Shown one piece after another: positions 1-5,001 of a stretch of 5,806 nucleotides of DNA (the first letter of the stretch is position 1; the number at the start of each line of letters is the position of its first letter). The notes under the pieces are model-generated. The model ran no database searches, was not told where the DNA came from, and saw only the letters and a program-made list of their open reading frames with translations. Source of the DNA: an uncultured Nitrospinaceae bacterium (GTDB lineage: Bacteria; Nitrospinota; Nitrospinia; Nitrospinales; VA-1); assembly GCA_905182935.1 (NCBI GenBank), contig CAJJDL010000006.1, forward strand, positions 1 to 5,806. Direction: 5' to 3'. A program made the translations under genes and the position numbers.

Positions 1-6
1 AGCAGA

Positions 7-30
7 ATGTTTATATGTTTATATGTTTAA
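7..30. repeat. Short 8-bp tandem repeat (about 3 copies)
   Basis: The unit ATGTTTAT occurs at 7-14 and 15-22, followed by ATGTTTAA at 23-30 (one mismatch). It lies in the AT-rich non-coding stretch 1-205 downstream of the ABC transporter gene. That stretch also holds two short inverted repeats: TCTTTA/TAAAGA at 75-90 and AGTACA/TGTACT at 166-188. Neither is followed by a convincing T-run on either strand, so I do not call a terminator. No gene is recognisable in 1-205. A 20-codon frame open from the left edge to a stop at 62-64 (+) is too short to assign. Confidence 0.6.
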
Positions 31-205
31 TTGGTCTATAAACGTCGGTGTAAACCATAAATAGTTTAGGGAAATCTTTATAAATAAAGACTTCTAGTTT
101 TCTGCAATGATTATTATTATGAGTTCAGATTGTTAGGGTTAAGCTGATATTGCTAATAGACAGGAAGTACAGTGGGACAACTTGTACTAGCTAACAAAGA
201 TTGCT

Positions 206-1942
206 TTAAACAGGAGCTTCAGCTTCGATAAGCCGCATGGTATAAAGGTGATGGTATAAACTTTCGTTTGCCATCAACTCCTTATGAGTGCCTGACTCGA
301 CAATTTCCCCCTTGTCTAGGACAATAATTTTATCTGCATTATGGACGGTGCTTAGTCTATGAGCTATTATGAAGGTAGTGCGATCTGTCATCAATTTTTC
401 AAGAGCATCTTGAATTAGCATTTCAGATTGATTATCCAGAGACGAGGTTGCCTCATCAAGAACGAGAACCGTTGGGTTTTTGAGTAAAGCGCGCGCAATG
501 GCTATTCTCTGACGCTCTCCCCCAGAAAGTTTGACTCCTTTTTCACCAACTAAGGTGTCGTAACTATTAGCAAACCTAGTTATAAAATCGTGTGCATGAG
601 CCGACTTTGAGGCTTCTATCATTTCCGCTTCGGTAGCATCAAGCTTCCCATAAAGAATATTTTCACGAATAGTTCCACCAAATAATAGAGTTTCTTGAGG
701 TACTAGGGCGACTTGACTCAGATAACTTTGTAGATCAAGAGATTTTAAATTATTCCCATCTATTTGAATTTTCCCAGACTGTGGGTCGAAAAAGCGAAGT
801 AGTAATTGGACAGTTGTAGATTTTCCTGAACCACTGGGACCAATTAAAGCAACTGTTGTTCCAGGGTGGATATCAAAGCTAATATTGTTTAAAACTGGGG
901 TGCCATCTTCATAACTGAACACAACCTCATTAAAACAGATATGACCCATAAGAGGCCTGAGCTTGACCGCATTTAATGGGCTATTGATTAAAGGCTTGGT
1001 ATCTAAAATTTCATTAATTCTACGCATGGCACCCAAAGTTTCTTGTAGCTGGGTATAGATTTTAACAAAGGTTCCTATCGGGCCTGCCATTATTAATGCG
1101 TAAAGGAAAAAGGCGGCTAACTCGCCAGGTGTTGTAGTTCCTTGCATGACCTGCTGACCTCCGTACCAAATCAATATAGTCGAAACAAGAAAAGTAAGGC
1201 CTAAAATCAATGGACCAAACGAAGATGAGATGCGTACCTTCCCAATAGATTTTTCAAACGCACTCTCAATTTCATTTTCAAAACGTTTTTTTTCATGAGG
1301 TTCTCGGGTATAAGATTTTACAATCTTAATGGAAGAAGCAACTTCCTCAAGTACAACCAGTGCTTGTGCGATTCTATCTTGTACTGTTTCTGATAGCCTA
1401 CGCAGGCGTTTTCCAAAAATACGTGCGAATAACATTAGTGGAGGTAAAACAAGAAGGATTAAACCTGTAAGTTTCCAATTGAGATAAAAAATAATAGCTA
1501 ATGCACCTAATAAGGTGATTGTTTGTCGTAAAACAGCTACAGGAATTGATACTAAGGCACTTTGAATTACAGTGATATCATTACTCATTCTAGATAAAAT
1601 TTCCCCAACACGTCTGCCTTGGAAAAACCGTAAAGAAAGAGACTGAATATGAGAAAATAGTTCGATCCTAAAATCGGCCGTAACTCGGTGTCCGATAAAA
1701 CTCAAAATATAATTATGTGCAACTGCAAAAGCTGCTTGGAACAAAATGATAATTACTAGGTCCTTGGTAAGGCTATTTAAGAGGTCGGAATTTTTTAGGA
1801 CCACAACCGCGTTGATCATATTTCTTACAATCAGAGGCAAAGCCAAGCTAATCATCGATGTCAAAATTAGGCACGCAAAGGCAAAAATAATACTCTTGGC
1901 GTAGGGGCGAGCATATTTAAGAATATTTGCAAACTCTTTCAT
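206..1942 (-). CDS. ABC exporter half-transporter (MsbA/BmrA/LmrA-type, permease fused to ATPase)
   Basis: This is a full-length 578-residue ABC half-transporter that should act as an inner-membrane homodimer, using ATP to export a lipid or hydrophobic compound. Residues 1-310 form the exporter membrane domain, with six hydrophobic segments near 16-40, 61-84, 137-155, 157-177, 243-263 and 274-296. Residues 333-570 form the ATPase, with aromatic A-loop Y344, Walker A GPSGSGKST (368-376), Q-loop Q416, signature LSGGERQ (472-478), Walker B VLVLDE with E497, D-loop SLD (501-503) and switch H528. All catalytic elements are intact. The length is typical of the MsbA and BmrA families. The substrate cannot be read from sequence: lipid A core flippase (MsbA) and a multidrug or lipid exporter are both possible, so I give no symbol. 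The ATG start has only a weak ribosome site (AGAG about 14 nt upstream). The gene is alone on its strand here, transcribed away from flaG, with a good promoter at 1990-2018. Confidence 0.95.
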   Translation of the reverse strand: MKEFANILKYARPYAKSIIFAFACLILTSMISLALPLIVRNMINAVVVLKNSDLLNSLTKDLVIIILFQAAFAVAHNYILSFIGHRVTADFRIELFSHIQSLSLRFFQGRRVGEILSRMSNDITVIQSALVSIPVAVLRQTITLLGALAIIFYLNWKLTGLILLVLPPLMLFARIFGKRLRRLSETVQDRIAQALVVLEEVASSIKIVKSYTREPHEKKRFENEIESAFEKSIGKVRISSSFGPLILGLTFLVSTILIWYGGQQVMQGTTTPGELAAFFLYALIMAGPIGTFVKIYTQLQETLGAMRRINEILDTKPLINSPLNAVKLRPLMGHICFNEVVFSYEDGTPVLNNISFDIHPGTTVALIGPSGSGKSTTVQLLLRFFDPQSGKIQIDGNNLKSLDLQSYLSQVALVPQETLLFGGTIRENILYGKLDATEAEMIEASKSAHAHDFITRFANSYDTLVGEKGVKLSGGERQRIAIARALLKNPTVLVLDEATSSLDNQSEMLIQDALEKLMTDRTTFIIAHRLSTVHNADKIIVLDKGEIVESGTHKELMANESLYHHLYTMRLIEAEAPV

Positions 1943-1989
1943 TAGTTTATAGAACTCTGATTGGAACGTTTTTTTTAAATTAACGGTGC

Positions 1990-2018
1990 ATCATAACCTC
2001 AAGGTAAATAGATTTCAA
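1990..2018 (-). promoter_or_regulatory. Predicted sigma70-type promoter for the ABC transporter gene
   Basis: Read on the minus strand, TTGAAA (2018-2013, 5/6 to TTGACA) is separated by exactly 17 nt from TATGAT (1995-1990, 5/6 to TATAAT). The predicted transcription start is near 1983, giving a leader of about 40 nt before the ATG at 1942. This is the best housekeeping-type promoter in the divergent region. It is seen by consensus match only. Confidence 0.6.
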
Positions 2019-2133
2019 TGATTTGTGAGGCAATTAGTAGCTAGTACGGCTTGATTGAAACACCATTATAGGAATTCAAAAATAATATATATGAGCGAAG
2101 TAAACATTATTTTTTTAATTATCCAAAATAAAT

Positions 2134-2160
2134 TAAAGTTTTAAGAAAAGTATCCGTTAT
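2134..2160 (+). promoter_or_regulatory. Candidate sigma28 (FliA) promoter for flaG
   Basis: TAAAGTTT at 2134-2141 matches the enterobacterial sigma28 -35 element at 8/8. After the canonical 11-nt spacer comes TCCGTTAT at 2153-2160, which matches the -10 GCCGATAA at 5/8 and keeps the central CCG. It points toward a flagellar gene, and late flagellar genes are commonly FliA-dependent. The expected start is near 2167, leaving a leader of about 113 nt. Whether this organism has FliA with the same consensus cannot be seen here. Confidence 0.5.
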
Positions 2161-2175
2161 AGAGAATACGGGAAG

Positions 2176-2198
2176 TTTTAGTCTTACTAAAAAGTAAG
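2176..2198 (+). other. Two overlapping, mutually exclusive hairpins in the flaG leader
   Basis: TTTTAGT (2176-2182) pairs perfectly with ACTAAAA (2186-2192) across a 3-nt loop. CTTACT (2183-2188) pairs perfectly with AGTAAG (2193-2198) across a 4-nt loop. The two stems share bases 2186-2188 and 2189-2192, so only one can form at a time. Both lie in the transcript predicted from the sigma28-like promoter, about 80 nt before the flaG start. The stems are AT-rich and individually weak, and function is unknown. Confidence 0.35.
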
Positions 2199-2279
2199 TG
2201 AAAAATAAAATTTCCAATTAATTTTCATTAGTTGTTTGAAAGGTCTTAAATAACTTTAAAGATAAAAAGGATTGACGTT

Positions 2280-2651
2280 ATGGATGCTAATGCAATAGGT
2301 CCGGTGGAAAAAAATCAAATTCAGGTAGACAGTAAACTTTCTTCTTTAGGAAACAAGGTTCCATCTGGTGGGACAATCTCGGGGCAACAGACTGATACAG
2401 TCGAATTATCTCAGCGTGGGCAAGCTGCGGTTAGCCAACAAGTTCCAAAAAATGCGGGTTCTGAATTAAGAAAAATAGATATAACAGATGATAATCAAGT
2501 GGTTGTTAAAATCGTAGATGGTCAAACCCAAAAGGTAGTACGCCAGATTCCTAGAGAAGAAGAAGTGCGCCTAAAACAAGCAATGAAAGAAAACTTGGAC
2601 GACTTGGGTGGAGGTTCTGTTAGTAGTATGCATGTTGATGATATAGTATAA
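2280..2651 (+). CDS. flaG: FlaG-family flagellar protein
   Basis: This 123-residue soluble protein has the FlaG domain in its C-terminal half (about residues 62-110). Its hallmark is a beta-hairpin of the type VVVKIVD (74-80) ... KVVRQIP (85-91), followed by an acidic helix starting EEEVRLKQ. FlaG proteins are linked to filament assembly or filament length in several flagellated bacteria, but the mechanism is poorly known. The N-terminal 60 residues are polar and low in hydrophobics and contain DTVELS (39-44), resembling the DxVxLS motif common near the start of FlgM and other flagellar regulators. The ATG has a good ribosome site, AAAAGGA at 2265-2271 with an 8-nt spacer. FlaG genes usually sit beside flagellin or fliD, whereas this one has no flagellar neighbour in the window. 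It converges on the ThDP gene across 95 nt (2652-2746) in which I see no clear intrinsic terminator. Confidence 0.88.
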   Translation: MDANAIGPVEKNQIQVDSKLSSLGNKVPSGGTISGQQTDTVELSQRGQAAVSQQVPKNAGSELRKIDITDDNQVVVKIVDGQTQKVVRQIPREEEVRLKQAMKENLDDLGGGSVSSMHVDDIV

Positions 2652-2746
2652 AAAAACATGTAACTGCATTACTTTGGGACAACCTTCCTACCTATCGCAC
2701 CAATTTATAAAGCCTAATATTGTTTTATGAGAATCAGGAGTGGTAT

Positions 2747-3316
2747 TTAACTCTTGGTTTTTTTAATACTTTTCATAAAGCGAAAGGTGATTTCTTCTGG
2801 AGTGTGGTGCACTCTTCCTGTCGATTTGTCAAAAGAGGGCTCAACTTTTATTAATAGAAAAGATGGCCCATCTTTACCGATTAGTTCTTGAAATGCACCT
2901 TTAATTTGGCTTTTATTTGTTACTTTTTTTGTGTGAATGTACCCTGCACTTTGGGCAACTTTTTCCAGAGATACCAATTTGGATAAAGACCTTTGTCTTC
3001 CCGTTGATTCGTAGGTCTCGTTATCTATAACAATATGGATAAGGTTTTTAGGTGCGGCAGCGGCAATCATAGCTAGTGTTCCCATTGACATCAGTACGTT
3101 GCCATCACCATCAATAATAATTGTCTTTTGATCTGGACGGCTGACTGCCACTCCAAGTCCAATCGATGAAGCAAGTCCCATAGACCCAATCATATAGAAA
3201 TTTTCCCCCCGATCTTTAATATTAAATGATTCGCGGCAGATATAACCGTTGGCATGGATTGCAATTTCGTCTGTTAGCAGTGGGATAATTTCTTCAAATG
3301 CTTCAGTGCCCTTCAT
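2747..3316 (-). CDS. ThDP-dependent decarboxylase, C-terminal (diphosphate-binding) subunit; phosphonopyruvate/sulfopyruvate decarboxylase beta-like
   Basis: This 189-residue protein is the PP-binding half of a ThDP enzyme. It shows GSMG (44-47), the ThDP/Mg motif GDGN (70-73) with the downstream Asp98-Asn99 expected about 25-30 residues later, and TGRQ (105-108). It ends with PEEITFRF (173-180), a tail typical of phosphonopyruvate decarboxylases. The order GSMG ... GDG ... DN ... TG is that of AepY/Ppd C-termini and of ComE, the beta subunit of sulfopyruvate decarboxylase. I start it at ATG 3316 rather than the in-frame TTG at 3334, because GAAAGGA lies 7 nt upstream of the ATG. This gives a 14-nt overlap with the preceding gene and suggests translational coupling. 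It must need the alpha subunit, since it lacks the catalytic glutamate domain. Phosphonopyruvate versus sulfopyruvate, or another 3-substituted pyruvate, cannot be decided here. Confidence 0.87.
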   Translation of the reverse strand: MKGTEAFEEIIPLLTDEIAIHANGYICRESFNIKDRGENFYMIGSMGLASSIGLGVAVSRPDQKTIIIDGDGNVLMSMGTLAMIAAAAPKNLIHIVIDNETYESTGRQRSLSKLVSLEKVAQSAGYIHTKKVTNKSQIKGAFQELIGKDGPSFLLIKVEPSFDKSTGRVHHTPEEITFRFMKSIKKTKS

Positions 3317-3800
3317 TAAAGTATCCTTTCCCAACCATTAAAGTATATGGAAGGCCCTTTTCCATTTGTTGGATAGCAGTATTTAAGGATGCTTTATAAT
3401 TATCAGATGAGATAACCGAATATTCCATACCACAAGTGTTCAACAGGTTCTGATTAATTTCTCCCATTATAATATGTTCTGGTGCGTCGGTACTATCTTC
3501 ACCTCTCCAGCTCATGATTACAAGTACAGGAATTTTATAAATAAGGTTAAGAGAAGTAAAAGCATTGAGACAATAACCCAACCCCGAGTTTTGCATGAGT
3601 AAAACAGGAAGTTTTCCAGCAAGGTATGCGCCTGCGCATAGTCCTACAGCGGCGTCCTCTCTCACAGCAGGGTAATAAGGTGTTTTAGGGTCATCATCGA
3701 TTATGCTAATCAATCCTGATAGCAGGGAGCATGGTACACCCGTGAAAAAATTAAACCCCTTACTAAAAAGAAGTTCTGAAAAAACTTTAGAAGTTAACAT
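3303..3800 (-). CDS. ThDP-dependent decarboxylase, N-terminal (pyrimidine-binding) subunit; phosphonopyruvate/sulfopyruvate decarboxylase alpha-like
   Basis: This 165-residue protein is the pyrimidine-binding half of a ThDP decarboxylase. It opens with a helix and TGVPCSLL (20-27). It then has REDAAVG with Glu48 as the likely catalytic glutamate that activates the cofactor, CAGAYLAGK (55-63), QNSGLG (70-75), SWRGE (97-101) and EHIIMG (108-113). From memory of the families, TGVPCSLL and SWRGE resemble phosphonopyruvate decarboxylase, while the REDxxVGxCAGAYLAGK stretch resembles ComD, the sulfopyruvate decarboxylase alpha chain. The substrate is therefore ambiguous. Alpha plus beta total about 354 residues, close to a single-chain AepY/Ppd, so the pair looks like a naturally two-gene enzyme rather than a broken one: both ends are clean and the motifs are complete. 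The ATG has no strong ribosome site. It lies 18 nt after the epimerase stop, consistent with coupling. The spacer is itself a short palindrome (GTTTAA-T6-TTAAAC). Confidence 0.87.
   Translation of the reverse strand: MLTSKVFSELLFSKGFNFFTGVPCSLLSGLISIIDDDPKTPYYPAVREDAAVGLCAGAYLAGKLPVLLMQNSGLGYCLNAFTSLNLIYKIPVLVIMSWRGEDSTDAPEHIIMGEINQNLLNTCGMEYSVISSDNYKASLNTAIQQMEKGLPYTLMVGKGYFNEGH
3324..3330 (-). promoter_or_regulatory. Shine-Dalgarno site that decides the ThDP beta-subunit start
   Basis: On the minus strand GAAAGGA lies 7 nt before ATG 3316 and inside the coding region of the alpha subunit. The longer in-frame TTG start at 3334 would place this site within the gene, so the ATG is preferred. 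Confidence 0.65.
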
Positions 3801-3818
3801 GTTTAATTTTTTTTAAAC

Positions 3819-4757
3819 TTACCAGTTTGCAATATTGCGTTCACCGCCAAAAGTTTTTTGTAATTCATGGATATTTTTAACATATTTTTTGATACCTTCG
3901 AGGCCTTTAAATTCTACCCCTAGGTCACTTGCGGCCTGATTAGACATAGGTACTCCCTCTTCACCCATTACACCCTCAACTTCTCCAAATGAATCTACTA
4001 TCTCGCAAATCATTCTACCTAAGTCAAGATTGTGAATATGGCCATCTATCAGATGATAAATTTTTCCATAGGCGTCGGTATTTTTGAGAACTTTTAATAT
4101 TGACTGACATACAGCCTCGACTGATACATACTTGGTGCTTCCTTTTACATCAATATTGTAGTTAGTAGAAAGAAAGTCGACGTCATTAAACCATTCGGAC
4201 TTTGGTAAATCGGGGCGCACGCCATAAATTGTAACCGGACGTAGAATAGAAATATCAAAGGCACGATTCCTTGCATGAAAAAAGCAAAAAGATTCAATCG
4301 ACGATTTAATTGCTCCATAAAGAGAACTGGGTTGAACCGGGTGCGATTCGTTAAGTGGGCTGGACTCTTCAACGGAGGGTTGGATGGTTCCAAATACTGC
4401 ACAGGAACTCATGAAAACGACTTGCTTAACTTTAGCACTTTTTGCTGCTTCAAGAAGATTGAATGAGCCATTTATATTTGCTGTCACAAGCTCATCTGCA
4501 GTCTTAACTGGGCCTGGAAAGTGAGCTAGGTGGATTAATATTTCTGACCCTTCAACCAATCGCTCGAGAGACTCTTTGTCTGTAAGGTCTCCAATGACGT
4601 AGTCAATGTCCTCGTAAGTTTTTAAATGATCAACGATGCTATCTTCTCGAATAAGCGCTTTAATATCATTAGTACTTCCATCTTGATTAGGTGCGGACAA
4701 TAATTTGACCAAATGAGATCCGACCAATCCGGTTATTCCGGTAAGAGATATTTTCAT
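3819..4757 (-). CDS. NAD(P)-dependent epimerase/dehydratase (extended SDR family)
   Basis: This 312-residue extended short-chain dehydrogenase/reductase has an N-terminal Rossmann fold with the TGITGLVGSH loop (GxxGxxG = G7, G10, G13). Asp57 in IGDLTD is expected to contact the adenine. The family's MSSCAVFG strand is at 116-123, the catalytic YGAIK (Tyr147, Lys151) follows, and LRPVTIYG (172-179) is present. Sequence after about 190 should form the substrate lobe. The family includes UDP-glucose/galactose 4-epimerases, nucleotide-sugar dehydratases and aldehyde or ketone reductases, and nothing here fixes the substrate. The ATG is supported by TTGGAG 7 nt upstream. It is the first gene of the operon with the two ThDP subunits. 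Possible roles are making a sugar nucleotide that receives a phosphonate or sulfonate group, or reducing the aldehyde product of the decarboxylase, as a 3-beta-HSD-like SDR could. Both are inference. Confidence 0.9.
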   Translation of the reverse strand: MKISLTGITGLVGSHLVKLLSAPNQDGSTNDIKALIREDSIVDHLKTYEDIDYVIGDLTDKESLERLVEGSEILIHLAHFPGPVKTADELVTANINGSFNLLEAAKSAKVKQVVFMSSCAVFGTIQPSVEESSPLNESHPVQPSSLYGAIKSSIESFCFFHARNRAFDISILRPVTIYGVRPDLPKSEWFNDVDFLSTNYNIDVKGSTKYVSVEAVCQSILKVLKNTDAYGKIYHLIDGHIHNLDLGRMICEIVDSFGEVEGVMGEEGVPMSNQAASDLGVEFKGLEGIKKYVKNIHELQKTFGGERNIANW

Positions 4758-4840
4758 ATTTAAACTCCAATAATACTTTGTGAAAAATAAGGAAAAACTT
4801 AGCCGAATTCAGCGGCATTTATTTTAATGGATTCTTTGAT

Positions 4841-4865
4841 GGAGAATACAAATATTCAAACCTCC
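4841..4865 (-). other. Imperfect hairpin in the leader of the epimerase/ThDP operon
   Basis: GAATA (4844-4848) and TATTC (4853-4857) form a perfect 5-bp stem with a 4-nt loop. Flanking GGA/TCC-type bases (4841-4843 with 4863-4865) can extend it past a bulge. On the minus strand the transcript begins with GGAGG here. About 30 nt further downstream in the leader, GCCG/CGGC (4802-4815) forms a short GC stem followed by TAAGTTTTT. Together these could be a weak attenuator, but both stems are short and unproven. Confidence 0.3.
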
Positions 4866-4920
4866 AAATTACCAGTATTTTTAAAAAACTTAAAGAGAGA
4901 AACAAACTAGAAAAGCTAAG

Positions 4921-4943
4921 TTTCAATTAGTTTCCATTTGAAA
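4921..4943. promoter_or_regulatory. Operator-like dyad TTTCAA-N11-TTGAAA
   Basis: A perfect 6-bp inverted repeat, TTTCAA (4921-4926) and TTGAAA (4938-4943), sits just downstream of the predicted -10 of the operon promoter, overlapping the first transcribed bases. Placement fits a repressor site. In AT-rich DNA a 6-bp dyad can also arise by chance. Confidence 0.3.
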
Positions 4944-4956
4944 TAGGAATCCAGAG

Positions 4957-4986
4957 ATTATGGGTAACAGTTATACCTTTAGTCAA
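4957..4986 (-). promoter_or_regulatory. Predicted sigma70-type promoter for the epimerase/ThDP operon
   Basis: On the minus strand TTGACT (4986-4981, 5/6) is followed after 18 nt by CATAAT (4962-4957, 5/6). It begins about 15 nt after the glyS stop, so the operon probably has its own promoter rather than depending only on read-through. The predicted start near 4950 gives an unusually long leader of about 190 nt before ATG 4757. Confidence 0.5.
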
Positions 4987-5001
4987 CCGGTTTTTTTAAA
5001 T

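Larger units (their letters stand above)
1943..2279. other. Divergent intergenic region between the ABC transporter gene and flaG
   Basis: These 337 AT-rich bases separate two divergently transcribed genes. They hold a sigma70-type promoter toward the ABC gene (1990-2018), a sigma28-like promoter toward flaG (2134-2160), and overlapping hairpins at 2176-2198. There is also a perfect TATAAT on the minus strand (2065-2070), but no reasonable -35 lies at 16-18 nt, so it is only an alternative -10 for the ABC gene. An 18-codon frame at 2091-2144 (+) lacks a ribosome site and is not called. No RNA gene is recognisable. Confidence 0.8.

Noticed and set aside
75..90. TCTTTA/TAAAGA hairpin as terminator of the ABC gene
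   Set aside because: The stem is AT-only apart from one pair, has no T-run after it on the minus strand, and lies more than 110 nt past the stop.
166..188. AGTACA/TGTACT inverted repeat as terminator of the ABC gene
   Set aside because: It is a 6-bp stem with an 11-nt loop and no following T-run on the minus strand.
206..1942. Naming the ABC gene msbA
   Set aside because: The domain order and length fit, but BmrA/LmrA-type exporters fit equally and no lipid A genes are nearby.
2091..2144. 18-codon open frame upstream of flaG
   Set aside because: There is no properly spaced ribosome site, and it overlaps the better-supported sigma28-like -35 element.
3317..3334. Longer beta-subunit start at TTG 3334
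   Set aside because: ATG 3316 has a good ribosome site 7 nt upstream, and the extra six residues add no family motif.
3303..3334. Split ThDP genes as one gene broken by a frameshift
   Set aside because: Each half has its own start, the second has a clear ribosome site, the domain boundary falls at the natural junction, and two-subunit forms (ComD/ComE) are known.
4145..4402. 85-codon open frame on the minus strand
   Set aside because: It lies wholly within the epimerase gene in another frame, resembles no family, and has no ribosome site of its own.
4275..4466. 63-codon open frame on the plus strand
   Set aside because: It is antisense to the conserved core of the epimerase gene, with basic low-complexity sequence and no family resemblance.
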